From Bos javanicus (lineage: Eukaryota > Chordata > Mammalia > Artiodactyla > Bovidae), in assembly GCF_032452875.1 (NCBI RefSeq), contig NC_083870.1:5394001-5458000 (forward strand): a stretch of 64,000 bases of DNA, in the 5' to 3' direction. The notes under the pieces are model-generated. The model was not told where the DNA came from. It was given only the letters and a program-made list of their open reading frames with translations, and made no database searches. Each line of letters begins with the position of its first letter. The stretch's first letter is position 1. This document shows positions 23,832 through 36,250 of the stretch, in pieces. The position numbers were made by a program, and so were the translations under genes.

Positions 23832-25667
23832 AGGAAACATCATTATGAACAAAGCTAGTAGAGATGATGGAATTCCAGATGAGCTACTTTAAATCCTAAA
23901 AGATGATGCTGTGGAAGTACTGCTCTCAATATGCAGCAAATTTGCAAAACTCAGCAGTGGCCACAGGACTGGAAAAGGTCAGTTTTCATTCCAACCCTAA
24001 AGAAAAGTAATGCCAAATAATGTTCAAACTACCACACAATTGCACTCATCCCACACACTAGTAAAGTAATGTTCAAAATTCTCCAAGCCAGGCTTCAGCA
24101 GTATGTGAATTGAGAACTTCCAGATGCTCAAGAAGGATTTAGAAAATCCAGAGGAACCAGAGATCAAATTGTTTACATCCATTGGATCATAAGAAGCAAG
24201 AAAATTTCAGAGAAACATCTTCTTCTGCTTCATTGACTATGCTAAAGTATTTGACTCTGTGGATCACAAAAATCTGTAGGAAATTATTCAAGAGATGGGA
24301 ATACCAGACCACCTTACCTACCTCCTGAGAAATCTGTATCTGGGTCAAGAAGCAAAAGATAGAACCTAACATGGACCAACGGACTGGTTCCAAATTGGGG
24401 ATGGAATATATCAAGATTGTATATTGTCACCCTGCTTATTTAACTTATATGCAGAGTGCATGATGTGAAATCCTGGGCCCAGTGAAGTACAAGCTGGAAT
24501 CAAGATTTCCAGGAGAAATATCAATAACCTCAGATAGGCATATGTCACCACCCTTATGTCCGAAAGTGAAGAGTAACTGAAGAGCCTCTTGATGAAATTA
24601 AAAGAGGAGAGTGAAAAACACGGCTTAAAACTCAACATTCAAAAACTAAGATCATGGCTTCCAGTGCCATCCATTCATGGCAAATAGATGGGAAAACAAT
24701 GAAAACAGTGACAGACTTTATTTTCTTGGCTTCCAAACACTGCAGATGGTGACTGCAGACATGAAGTTAAAAGACACTCCTTGGATGAAAAGCTATGACC
24801 AACCTAGACAGCATATTAAAAAGCAGAGACATCATTTTGCCAGCAAAGATCCATCTAGTCAAAGCTATGATTTTTCCAGTAGTCATGTATGGACATGAGA
24901 GTTAGACCATAAAGATTTGAGCACTGAAAATTGATGCTTTTGAACTGTTGTGTTGGAGAAGACTTTTAAGAATCCCTTGGAATTTAGTGAGATCAAACCA
25001 GTCCATCCTAAAGTAAATCAATTCTGAATATTCATTGGGAAGACTGATGCTGAAGCTGAAACTCCAGTACTTTGACCACCTCATGCAAAAAGCTGACTCA
25101 TTAGTAAAGGCCCTGATGCTGGGAAAGACTGAAGACAGGAAGAGAAGAATATGACAGAGGATGAGATGGTTGGATGGCATCACTGACTCGATGGACACAA
25201 GTTTGAGAAAATTCTGGGAGCTGGTGATAGACAGGAAGCTTAGCATGCTGTAGTCCATGGGGTCACAAAAAGTCAGACACTACTGAGTGACTGAACTGAC
25301 TGAATTGATTGTGAAATATTACAGAGTATGAATTATCAGCTATGAACTACTTCAAAGATGAATCAGAAGAGAATCCAAGTTTTTGATCTAGTGTTCTGTC
25401 CATAAAAAAAAATATAAAAAATGGAGAAACTACATTTTTAAATAACATTAGAAATAGACAAATCCAGAATCTTGAACATTCTGACTGTATGTCCTCAATA
25501 AGTCAATCAGTAAATTAATAACAGGAAAAAACTTTTAAAATAGAATGAACACTAGATAGTTCTGGATTAAGAGAAACTTAATAGGTATTTACAGATAGAA
25601 TAATCTAATAAGTAGGTCTTGTTTATGTTATGATTGGACAAGTCAACTATAAAAAGTCATTTCTTAG

Positions 25668-25835
25668 GGATTTCCCCAGCAGTCTAGTGCTTTCTATTGC
25701 AGAGGGTACAGGTTCAACCCCTGGTCAGGGAGGTAAGATCCTACATGACACAAGGCCAAAAACATAAAACAGTAACAGTATTGTAACACATTCAATGAAG
25801 ACTTTAAACATGGTCCACATTTTAAAAAATCTTTA
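25668..25835 (+). mobile_element. CHR-type tRNA-Glu SINE
   Basis: Head gggatttccccagcagtcta, the B-box-like ggttcaacccc, then the CHR tail aaaacataaaacagtaacag and attcaatgaagac. This cetartiodactyl family lacks the Bov-A body. Confidence 0.8.
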
Positions 25836-26571
25836 AAAATATCATTTTTAGATAAATAGAGCACTGAAATGTGAACTGAGAATTAGATGGTATTTAGATG
25901 ATAATTATTGTTAATTTTGTTAGGTTTAATAATGGCATTTTGATTATGTAAGACACTATTACCTTTGAAATGCAAAATAAAGCATTTGGAGGAAAAATAA
26001 AGTCTAATATTTGATTCAAATTACTACAGCAAAAAAATAAAGAAATTAAGGTGAGAATATGGAAAGTCCAAATGAAACAAATAAAAATGATAAGGGTTAT
26101 TGACACTGGGTGATTCCAGTCCCTATTTTTGGGGAAGCATGGATATTTTTATAATAAAAACTTCTTAAAAACTCAGAATGGCAAAGAGGACTGAAAGTTT
26201 CATATTTTAGATCAGTGACACTGAGCAAAGGGATTGAGTAGAGACATTAAAAACATTCTGAGGACACTTCAAGGGACCAGTGATGATCACCCTTTTGGTT
26301 TGTGAGGCATAATAAGAACTTGTTCTTGATTGTAAACTGAGCAATTCGAAAAATTTGTTTGTTAGAAAACATGTTTATTTTTCCTGGGAGATGGAATTCC
26401 AATAGTGATTATAGACATAATTTTAATCCTATTCCTACTTCTAGCCTGGCCTTTCTTAATCTTAATCTCTGCTAATAATAACATGTTATAATTTGATTTC
26501 ACCAGTTTAGGGATAAGAGTTTAAAACAGGAACAAAGCCAAATGAGCAGTAGATCAACAGGAAATGAGAAT
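25836..26571. other. No gene recognised
   Basis: AT-rich sequence without an identifiable repeat. A minus-strand frame at 25894-26106 is hydrophobic only because of its T-rich composition. Confidence 0.4.
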
Positions 26572-26781
26572 GTGTGTGTGTGTTTAGTCACTCAGTCATG
26601 TCCAATCCTTTGCAGCCTCAAGGACTGTAGCCCACCATGCTCCTCTTGTCCATGAAGATTCTCCTGGCAAGAATATTGGAATGGGTAGCCATGCCCTTCT
26701 CCAGATCCTCCCAACCCAGGGATCAAACCCAGGTTCCCTCATTGCAGATTCTTTACTGTCTGAGCCTCCTAGGAAGCCCAG
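26572..26781 (-). mobile_element. Bov-tA SINE
   Basis: Antisense copy with body at 26588-26700 and tRNA-like head at 26715-26781 (gggatcaaacccaggttccc). A short (TG)n run precedes it at 26573-26584. Confidence 0.9.
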
Positions 26782-28639
26782 AAATTTGAATATTATTCTA
26801 AAATTATCTATTGTTTGTGGCCTCATTTTGTCCATCAGGAGACCTCCAAGCAATGTCAGATATGAGAGGAAAAAATGTATAAATGGGGATGAATATAGGG
26901 ACATCCTAATGGCTATAGTACATTGATTCTGCTTGCCCAGTTCCTGCTCCACTGGTGCTGATTTCAACACTTTTTTTTTTCCTCTCCTGATGATTATATC
27001 TCACAGGCATAGCCAATCCTATTCAATTGTCTCTTTTGCTGGCTATCCATTTGGCTAAGGGCTATTGGAAAAATGGTCTGTCATGCTGGAGACACAAATT
27101 ACTTCTCTTTCCTTGTCAATGGTTTGAGATACCTGTCTACTTTATGGTCAGGCAGAAATTATCTGCTAGGTGCCAGCATTCATAGAGACCTCCCTTTGTT
27201 TCATCTAAGAGATCAATTCTATGATCTTTATTTCCTTGAGCAGAAATGTCAAGAGTGGCTAATGCTGACATTGAAGTCCATCAAACACAGTCACTGAATC
27301 ACTTCCTGCTTTCTTGGTCATGCTATAGTTTAAGCTGAAATTTTGACTACCTACATCAGCTGACAAGTCTTAATATTTGACTATTGTAAAGACAAGGGGA
27401 AAACTTTCTTCTTTCAATCATTTATTTATTAAAAACTCTTAAGTACCAGGCAAAGTGCTAGGTGCTGGGGTCGTGACTGGAAATGAAAAGCATGGTTCAT
27501 ACTACTACAGAACTAAAAATCTAGGAAAGAGGACAGAATTAAAAACAAAAACAAAGTTTTGGACACTTGATGTTGAAGAAGAAGGGGGGAAGGACTTCCT
27601 GGGAAAAAAACATTTCAAGTTGAGATGGAGGATGAGACAATGTAGTTAGATGGAAAAGAGGAAAGAAAAGAGGAGTGATTTATTGACATGAGAAGAACCT
27701 TAAATAAAGAAAGAGTTATAGATTTGCTCCCTAGAAGAATATCAGTCATACTCCATATGTTATTAAATTCCTGGATCAAAATAGCTACTTAAAGAGTTAT
27801 AAGTTACTATTTTTAATGTAATATGTATATAAAATATAAAATATGAAAATACCCAGATCCTTTAACCTTAGCTGGAATTAGTTTGATCTGCCTGATTTTT
27901 TTTTACAGAGTTTATAGGGTGACAATGACATACCATAAGCTCTTACTATTTATTTCTTGTTTTTATTACCTATGCCACTCACTGTGTGCTTAATACATGT
28001 TACGTACAAACTCAGTGGAGACTTTAGGATGACATTCTGCTCACCTATGTGGAACATATATACACACACACATATGTGTTTGTGTTAAATTACTAAAAAT
28101 GTCTTAAGCTATGTCAGCTAGAGTTAAAGTTAGTGTGCAAAAATTAGAGCATCTAAATAATAGTGACATAAATGATACAGAACCTATTTTTATCTCACAT
28201 GAAAGAGTTCTATAGATAAATAATCCAGGACTGGGATGACAGCTTAAAGTAAGCAAGGATAGTATCCTTCCAACAATTGATGCTGCCATCCTTACCATGA
28301 CTTTGATCCTCAAAGCCAGCACAAGCCCAGGATGCCTACTACAGCGCCAGCCACCTTTTGGTCAGCAGAAAGGAGAAAGGCAAAAGGCTATACTTGTTGG
28401 TTGAGTCAATTGGTTAGCCCCTTTTAGAGATTCCTCAGACAGTCTACCAAATGATCCCACACATTTTCCTAGCTATTGTTTTCTATGTAGGATGAATAGG
28501 CTAAGATGATTATTTATTTACTCTTTCAGTTAATCTGGCTGTTCTTAGTAGTTAGGAATTCGGTTACTCCAAAGAAAAGGGGGAGCATTTTTTTAGGGGA
28601 AAATGGGCAGTCTCTCTTATAGAAGCTATATTTTAATGG
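26782..28639. other. No gene; L2 remnant and unnamed old repeat
   Basis: A minus-strand L2 3' end lies at about 27415-27660 (attaaaaactcttaagtacc ... gtgctaggtgctgggg). The part at 28100-28450 has the look of an old interspersed repeat (ccaggactgggatgacagct ...) but I cannot name it. An imperfect (CA)n/(TA)n tract lies near 28055-28083. Confidence 0.45.
27415..27660 (-). mobile_element. L2 LINE 3' end remnant
   Basis: Antisense L2 start: tttatttattaaaaactctt, aagtaccaggcaaagtgcta, ggtgctggggtcgtgactgg. Downstream similarity is weak. Confidence 0.55.
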
Positions 28640-28768
28640 ATATTCACCATGTGCTAGGCTTTTTCCCAGACACTTTAATTATGTTATTTTTATATTATTT
28701 GACAACAGTTTTATAAGGTAACTATCATCATCCCTGTTTTGCAGATATTAAGGAGCTGAAACTCTTAC
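28640..28768 (-). mobile_element. MIR SINE
   Basis: Antisense MIR core: ttataaggtaactatcatca, tccctgttttgcagatatta, aggagctgaaactcttacag. It is cut short by BovB sequence beginning near 28811. Confidence 0.65.
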
Positions 28769-28810
28769 AGTCAATGTGCAAATGATGCCTGGAGGAGTTG
28801 AATGGTGCCA

Positions 28811-30808
28811 TCTGATAGACACAGTGCCTGATGAACTATGGATGAAGGTTCGTGACATTGTACAGGAAACAGGGATCAAGACCATCCCCATGGAAAAGAA
28901 ATGCAAAAAAGCAAAATGGCTGTCCAGCGAGTCCTTACAAATAGCTGCAAAAAGAAGAGAAGTGAAAAGCAAAGGAGAAAAGGAAAAATATAAGCATCTG
29001 AATGCAGAGTTCCAAAGAATAGCAAGGAGAGATAAGAAAGCCTTCCTCAGCAATCAATGCAAAAATAGAGGAAAACAACAGAATGGGAAAGACTAGAGAT
29101 TTCTTCAAGATAATCAGAGATACCAAGGGAATATTTCATACAAAGATGGGCTTGATAAAGGACAGAAATGGTATGGACCTAACAGAAGCAGAAGATATTA
29201 AGAAGGGGTGGCAAGAATACACAGGAGAACTGTACAAAAAAGAACTTCACGACCCAGATAATCACCATGATGTGATCACTCACCTAGAACCAGACATCCT
29301 AGAATGTGAAGTCAAGTGGGCCTTAGAAAGCATCACTACGAACAAATCTAGTGGAGGTGATGGAATTCCAGTTGAGCTATTTCAAATCCTGAAAGATCAT
29401 GTTGTGAAAGTGCTGCACTCAATATGCCAGCAAATTTGTAAAACTCAGCAGTGGCCACAGGATTAGAAAAGGTCAGTTTTCATTCCAATCCCAAAGGAAG
29501 ACAATGCCAAAGAATGCTCAAACTACCACACAATTGCACTCATCTCAATGCTAGTAAAGTAATGCTCAAAATTCTGCAAGCCAGGATTCAGCAATACGTG
29601 AACCGTGAACTTCCAGATGTTCAAGCTGGTTTTACAAAAGGCAGAGGAACCAGAGATCAAATTGCCAACATCTGCTGGATTATCAAAAAAGCAAGAGAGT
29701 TCCAGAAAAACATCTATTTCTGCTTTACTGACTATGCCAAAGCCTTTGACTGTGTGGATCACAATAAACTGTGGAAAATTCTGAAAGAGACAGGAATACC
29801 AGACCACCTGACCTGCCTCTTGAGAAACCTGTATTCAGGTCAGGAAGTAACAATTAGAACTGGACATAGAACAACAGACTGGTTCCATATAGGAAAAGGA
29901 GTTCATCAAGGCTGTATATTGTCACCCTGCTTATTTAACTTATATGCAGAGTACATCATGAGAAATGCTGGGCTGGAAAAAGCACAAGCTTGAATCAAGA
30001 TTTCCAGGAGAAATACCAATAACCTCAGATATGCAGATGACACCACCCTTATGGCAGAAAATGAAGAGGAACTCAAAAGCCTCTTGATGAAAGTGAAAGA
30101 CGAGAGTGAAAAAGTTGGCTTAAAGCTCAATATTCAGAAAACGAAGATCATGGCATCTGGTCCCATCACTTCATGGCAAATAGATGGGGAAACAGTGTCA
30201 GACTTTATTTTTGGGGGCTCCAAAATCACTGCAGATGGTGACTGCAGCCATGAAATTAAAAGACGCTTACTCTTTGGAAGGAAAGTTATGACCGACCTAG
30301 ATAGCGTGTTCTAAAGCAGAGACATTACTTTGCCAACAAAGGTCCATCTAGTCCAGGCTATGGTTTTTCCAGTGGTCATGTATGGATGTGAGAGTTGGAC
30401 TGTGAAGAAAGTTGAGGGCCGAAGAATTGATGCTTTTGAACTGTGGTGTTGGAAAAGACTCCTGAGAGTCCCTTGGACTGCAAGGAGGTCCAACCAGTCC
30501 ATCCTAAAGGAAATCAGTCCTGGGTGTTCATTGGAAGGACTCATGCTAAAGCTGAAAGTCCAGTACTTTGACCACCTCATGCAAAGAGTTGACTTATTGG
30601 AAAAGACTCTGATGCTGGGAGGGACTGGGGACAGGAGGAGAAGGGGATGACAGAGCATGAGATGGCTGGATGGCATCACCGACTCAATGGACATGAGTTT
30701 GAGTGAACTCCGGGAGTTGGTGATGGACAAGGAGGCCTGGCGTGCTGGGATTCATGGGTTCGCAAAGAGTCGGACATGACTGAGTGACTGAACTGAACTG
30801 AACTGATA
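28811..30808 (+). mobile_element. BovB LINE, 2.0 kb, 5'-truncated
   Basis: It begins in the linker after the endonuclease (gatagacacagtgcctgatg) and runs through RT and C-terminal tail to a ctgaactgaactgaactgat end at about 30808. It is the least diverged long BovB in the window. No clean target duplication was seen. Confidence 0.96.
28813..30760 (+). pseudogene. BovB reverse transcriptase ORF remnant
   Basis: The reading frame is recoverable in pieces (28776-29096, 29083-29466, 29451-29993, 30051-30314, 30330-30650). Motif A (FTDYAKAFDCVDH), motif B region (GVHQGCILSPCLFNLYAEY) and the catalytic YADD box (30030-30041) are all intact. Visible breaks are a Trp-to-TAG change at 29464-29466, a small deletion near 29547 that shifts frame, a Gly-to-TGA change at 29991-29993 and a break near 30311. 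The endonuclease is absent because of 5' truncation, so the copy cannot move by itself. Confidence 0.93.
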
Positions 30809-33689
30809 GGCAAATACTTTGGAGTTTTTCACACACGAAAAAATGGTTCTTGATGTTTTCTTACGCGTTTATGTTCAAGCCCTCTATAATCTACAAAATT
30901 CAAAGTTCCTGAGTGAAAAAGACCCTTTTTCCTCATCTCTTTTTTCCTATTTTATAAAGACTGCACCTTGCTTGTAGGAAGTGCTTGTGAAAATTCGCTG
31001 TGTGTCTGTTTAGAGCCAGGACAGAGTTCGGTGTATGGTCCTCACACCAGCCCTCTATACGCTACAGGTGTCTCCACTAGCCTTCTTACCATGCAGAGCG
31101 AACCTCCTCAGGCCAAGCCCATCTGCACAGGAGACTGAAGACAGAACAAAATAATCTCTGCTTATTCATTTCCCACCAGAGGGCTGGATATACCCAGCTG
31201 CTCCCTCTTTCCAAACAGAGACAACTAAAAAGAACAAAAGGTAGTCCCTCTCCTCAATGCCAGAGGGCACAAATGGGGAGTGTGAAAGTTGGGGAATAAA
31301 ATAGAACCTGATTTATAGGCAGAGTTTTAAATCATGCTTATTTCATTGCCAATGTTTCCAAATCCAATAGTCCTAGAGAGAAATAAACACTAACAATGCA
31401 AAATAGATTCATTTGCAAATGACTCATACTCTGTATTTTCTCACTAAAGAGACAGTCTTATAGATCTAGGAGAGTTTGATTCTTTTTACTAAAATGCTTA
31501 AACGACTTCAGCTGTGAATAATCAGAGGCTAAAAATATTTATTCAGGATATTATTTGTTCAGTGCTTGAATATTACCATGTAGAGAAAAAAAAAATCTAC
31601 AAATGCAAAGATATATAGGTGGTTTCTGTTATCAAACATTTCTTCCAATCATACAAACAAAAATATTGGATCATGCATCAGAAAGAGAAACAAAGTCAGA
31701 AAACTCTGACAATGCAAAAGTTATAAATATCTTCAATCTACATGCAATATTTCTTACGGAGTACTTAGAGAACAAATAGTTTATAGATGGAGATCATTCA
31801 AAGGTATAAAATTAGCAAATTTCTTTATCCTATACTCCTTTCTTCTGTGTTTCATTCCATCCCTACCTCTTTCTTGTGGCATATCTCACGCTAGCTGTAT
31901 AAAGGGAAAACTTTTATTATTATCTACCACTTAGGATGATTGTAAATTCTTAAAATGAGATATACCATATTAAAGTGTCTAGTACAAATAATATTACATT
32001 TTAAGAAATAAGTGATTTATTTAAGAAATTTAAAAGCATTGCCTTAAATGAAAGTTAATAATTTGTTGAATCCACTAAAGCTGCTACTTTCAAACTATGT
32101 CTTCTTGGGCCCCAAATATTCTGAGAATATAACCGAAAAGCAGCCCAGGGAAGGTGGAGCCGAGGAATCGGGATGTTATACATAGACTTGGCTTTAAAAT
32201 GCCATTTGGAAACAAAAAAACAAACTACATTCTCCAAATTTGCTTTATTAGTGTAGCCCTTTATCTGCTTCAGTCACTTTAGACTCTCTGGTACCTAGAA
32301 CAGTGCTTATAACATTGCAGGGACTCAGGGCACATATGTAGAATGAAAGATGAAAAGCAGCCCAAAGTGAGAAATCTTTGGACACAGTGCAGAACTCTTT
32401 ATAATTTCTTCTAATGTGAAAAAAAAAATTAACTGAAAATTTTTAAATCCTGATCAGTCCATGTTTCTACATTTTCACATCTATGAGAATAAATGAGCCA
32501 TATTTTTTTCCAATTCCTTGAACAAATATGTAATGACTTATTGTAATATTCCACTGCTAGAGATCATCCAATCTCTGATTTCAAATTTCTCATAGTAAAC
32601 AAGAAAAAAAATACCATTATAAATATAAGGAGACACATACTCTAATTAAAGAACAATGTGCTTTAATTATAGTTAACAAAGTGGAAGATATTCAATTAGT
32701 CTAAAGATGCTCAGAAAAGGCTTCCTAAAAGAGGTAACTCTTAATCTGGGTTGTAAAGCATAAAGAGGATTTCACCATTCATGACATCCTCAAGGCAAAT
32801 GATTTAGTCCTTCATAAAAATAAATCTGTGGCATAGTGAAGTGCTTTATAATAAGGTATGTCATATGATAACAATGGGAAGTTCAATTCCCAGATAATGG
32901 GAAGTACAATCTAGGCAGTGGTGCCAAAGTCGTGGAACTTTGGGATTATACATTCATTTTATGGTGGTGTTTAAGCCTTTCTGGTGAAGTATGATTGTTA
33001 GACTGTTAGAAAGCAGTAGGCTAATTGTAAAAATAATCATAATCTGGTTAGACATGATTTCTTTAACGCAATCAATGACTGCTGAACCCTGTGGAAGTTG
33101 GAGATGAACAAAGATCCATTAAATCATCTTGGCTGTTTCTCCTGGAGGCCAAATCAGGATCAGATTGGCTAATGGTATCTGCTTTTGTTGTAGACTTAGT
33201 CAGGAAACCTCAGGGAGAGAGGAAGGAAAGTGGCCAAGACAGCTGCTACCTGATTCCTCAGAGTCACAGAATAAACTTCCTACAATCCTGATTAGCAGAA
33301 TTCTACCTCTCCGTTGTCTTTGAAGCAATCATTTACTTTCCAATCTGCCATTGTTTCACCCTCCTTCCAGCAAATTGCCTTAGCATTTGAACATATGATA
33401 CCTGATTATTTTATTGGAGATGCCTGACTGTGAGAAAGAAGGAGGAAATTTAAGAAAACCCTAGGGAATAAAGGGCCTGAAAGAAAAAGCAGAAAATTTA
33501 AGAGATCCAGAAGAAATATGGATTCAGTCTCCACCCTATTCTATTGTAGGGGGTTTACCACCTCTTACAAATACCAATCAAGGAGATATATGTTCCTCAA
33601 AGCTTAAAGCTCTCCTTTAGAGATCTAATAACATTACATTGCATTATAGAACAGTCATTCTTAGAGATTGGAGCTGGAGAAACACTTTA
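30809..33689. other. No gene recognised; longest single-copy-like block
   Basis: Nearly 2.9 kb with no young repeat. 30950-31280 is less AT-rich than its surroundings but has no open frame of note. A weak minus-strand L2-like part is possible at 32620-32790 (ggcttcctaaaagaggtaac). Frames at 32055-32237 (minus) and 33091-33323 (plus) carry no recognisable motif. Confidence 0.4.
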
Positions 33690-34085
33690 TGAGCTAGATG
33701 AAGCGAGCCATCAAGTTGGAAAAGAACTTGTGACAAGGAGCAATGCGTGGTATCTAGAAACTGTGGAGAAGTCTCTAGAATTTGCGTGAGCTCCAGCCAA
33801 TAACCAACAAAAGCTGGGACCCTTAATTATGCAATCTCAAATCATGCCAACAACCTGAAAGAACTTGGAAGTGAATTTTTTCCCACCTGAGACTGAAGAT
33901 GAGACCAGCCTGGCTGACACCTTGACTGCAACCATGTGAGGGCATAAAAAGAGGATTCAGCTAAACTGTTTCCAGATTCCTGACCCACAGAAACTGTGAG
34001 ATAATAAACATGTTTATTACCACAAAGTTTGTAGTAATTTTATTACACAGCTACAGAAAAGGAGTACAGTGCACTTCTGCCTTCC
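33690..34085 (+). mobile_element. MaLR (MLT1-like) LTR, 3' part
   Basis: The plus-strand ending reads cagattcctgacccacagaa, actgtgagataataaacatg, then a gtaattttattacacag region. These are landmarks of a MaLR solo LTR, with the polyadenylation-type ataataaa in the expected place. The 5' boundary is uncertain. It is a non-coding relic. Confidence 0.6.
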
Positions 34086-34224
34086 CTATTTATCTCCTCC
34101 TTCTCTCTTGGTATAATCCATCCTGCTTCGGTCCAGTATCCACATGAATTATCCATCTGCCCAACATCTTCCTTATTCCTGTCACTCACAATGACACCTC
34201 ACAATGGGATTCCTCAATAGTACT

Positions 34225-34440
34225 TTCGTTTTTTCCCCCACACCTCAACCCCCACCTCTGGCAACTACAAATCTATTCTTTGTATCTGTAAGGGTTTCTT
34301 TTTTTTTTTTTCTTTTCAAATTCCTTTCATACATGATCTAGTCATATCATACAGTATTCATTTTTTCTATATCTGACTTATTTCACTCATACTACTTTAG
34401 TTTCTAAAGTGCTTTCCTCAACCCTTCCCCCTTTCCATTT
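34225..34440 (-). mobile_element. Old L1 3' UTR remnant
   Basis: The phrase ccccacctctggcaactaca and the following tttcatacatgatctagtca resemble the antisense 3' part of old mammalian L1. Its limits are unclear. Confidence 0.35.
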
Positions 34441-34494
34441 AATCTTTACTTGTTTACACATTTACCAAAATGTACCTATCCCTGTTCCTCTGTT

Positions 34495-35268
34495 AGTTAG
34501 CATTGCTACTGAAATAAATTACCAAAAACTTACAGGCTTAAGACAACAAATTTATTAGCATATAGTTTTGCATATATTTTGTAAGAAATACAAAATGGAT
34601 TGCACTGGGATAAAATTAAGGCTTCAGCAAGGCTATATTCCTTTCTAGAGGCTCTGGGGGAGAATCCATTTCCTTGCCTTTACCAGCTTCTAGAAAGCCC
34701 CTGCATTCCTTGGTTTATGGCCCCATTCCACCAGCAACATTGGGTTGAGTCCTATTCATACCCTTATCCCTCAGGTCTTCTCTCTCTTCTGCGCTCTCTT
34801 CTAATAATAATGGCTTTTGTGATTACACTGAGCCCACCTAAGTAATTCAGGAGAGTTTCCCTTTTTCAAGGTCAGCTGTTTAGGAATCATAATTCTATCT
34901 GAAGTCTTAATTCCCCTTTGTCATGCTATACTATGCTATGCTAAGTCACTTCAGTCGTGTCCAACTCTGTGTGACCCCATAGACAGCAGCCCACCATGCT
35001 CCCCCGTCCCTGGGATTCTCCAGGCAAGAACACTGGAGTGGGTTGCCATTTCCTTCTCCAATGCATTAAAGTGAAAAGTGAAAGTGAAGTCGCTCAGTCA
35101 TGTCCGACTCTTAGCGACTCCATGGATTGCAGCCTAACAGGCTCCTCCATCCATGGGGTTTTCTAAGCAAGAGTACTGGAGTGGGGTGCCATTGCCTTCT
35201 CCATTGTCATGCTACAAGGTACCATCTGGGGTTTAGGATGTGAACATCATTAGATGGCTGTTTTTCTG
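34495..35268 (-). mobile_element. MaLR (MLT1-like) LTR split by Bov-A2
   Basis: Antisense landmarks in order: tgctactgaaataaattacc, ggcttaagacaacaaattta, gaggctctgggggagaatcc, ccttgcctttaccagcttct. After the SINE at 34929-35203 the LTR resumes with ctggggtttaggatgtgaac, the other end of the family. The plus-strand frame at 34600-34845 is a by-product. Confidence 0.65.
34929..35203 (-). mobile_element. Bov-A2 SINE with 11-bp target duplication
   Basis: Complete antisense dimer. The tail side has atgctatgctaag instead of (CTG)n. The duplication ttgtcatgcta lies at 34918-34928 and 35204-35214. Confidence 0.95.
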
Positions 35269-36195
35269 CCTACTACCCTTTGTGAAAGTTGTAAATTTGT
35301 TTTTTTTTTTTTTTTTAAACAATCTGCAGGACTCAGTGAAGCCCTAGTGCACATGGTTAATAGTTAGTGAACCCTCCCAAAGGAATTTTACAGTAAACAG
35401 ACCTCTTTGAAGTACATAGAACTTTCATATCTAAGGGATATCTCCTAAAGGGGAAATTTTCTGGCACTGGGGCAGGTCTGTGAGAGACATATTTTAAGCA
35501 AAATGTCATTTAATGATTCACAAATCACATCATAAAAATGACTGCTTGTTCTGCCTTCTGATAAAAATACCTCCCATTTTGCTCTTCATGGTCCATACCA
35601 GTTATTATTTGACTGTTGACTGTCAGTCTAAGTAGGTTAGTGGTTGTAGGCTCCAATGATGAGGTAGTTAAATGAGGAAACTGGGAGGCTCCCCACAGAG
35701 CTGGTACAATGACTACGCTGCCCTAGGGAGGGAGCAGAAGCAGTGAACCATTTAAGCTGTTACAACACCCAAGCAGCAGTCAAATTCAGGGGCTCGGTTT
35801 TGTGACTCCCCAGCGTGTATCAATTATCTCAATGGGAGTTTCAGATTTTCCAATATATCTCCAAACAAAATTAATTTTAATGGCTTTAATTAGCCTTAAT
35901 TGTATTATTACTATTATTATATGTGCCCCTTTTGTGAGGCTGATGAGAAATACTTCCAGAGCAACAAACCAACAGAAAAATGAGAGATAGTGTAGGTCCA
36001 GATTATTTGGAAATTAATTGCCTATATGCCATTTTATTCATAATTGTGAGAAAATAGGTCAATTGTTAATTACAAACAGTTGTGGCATGTACACATATTC
36101 TGAGACACAGCCAAGAACCATAGATTCTGATTTATTTCTCTTCAAAGTGGCTGCTTTCTCCCCAGTAGACACACAGTCAAGGAAACACACATACG
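35269..36195. other. No gene recognised
   Basis: It includes a T tract at 35301-35316. Otherwise AT-rich with no named repeat or coding signal. Confidence 0.4.
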
Positions 36196-36197
36196 CA

Positions 36198-36243
<46 letters not shown>

Positions 36244-36250
36244 TTTTTAT
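36196..36250. repeat. (TA)n microsatellite followed by T tract
   Basis: About 17-18 uninterrupted TA units (36200-36235) followed by a run of T to 36249. The plus-strand frame 36018-36410 passes through it and shows tyrosine-isoleucine repeats, an artefact. Confidence 0.95.

Larger units (their letters stand above)
21792..25250 (+). pseudogene. BovB ORF2 remnant (endonuclease-RT)
   Basis: The best-preserved piece is the endonuclease at 21792-22040 (82 codons, with DDHYIYYNGQGSFRRNGVA and IQVYAPTTNVEE). Downstream frames are short. The YADD position at 24533-24547 reads R-stop-A-Y-V, so the polymerase is dead twice over, in addition to the nested insert. The original protein would nick target DNA and reverse-transcribe the element RNA. 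Confidence 0.88.
21225..25310 (+). mobile_element. Near full-length BovB LINE, split by nested insertions
   Basis: Starting near 21225 it shows the BovB 5' region, endonuclease region (21700-22420), linker, reverse transcriptase (22860-24600) and C-terminal tail, and ends in ctgaactgactgaatt at about 25310. An 816-bp antisense insert (23016-23831) interrupts it in the RT fingers region. Removing the insert leaves about 3.27 kb, close to the known full BovB length of about 3.2 kb. Many stops and frameshifts show long neutral decay. I could not find a convincing target duplication. Confidence 0.93.

Noticed and set aside
21225..25310. Local horizontal transfer as a new finding
   Set aside because: BovB as a family is known for transfer between vertebrates, but this copy is one of very many in ruminants and its decay shows long residence. 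Nothing here indicates a separate transfer.
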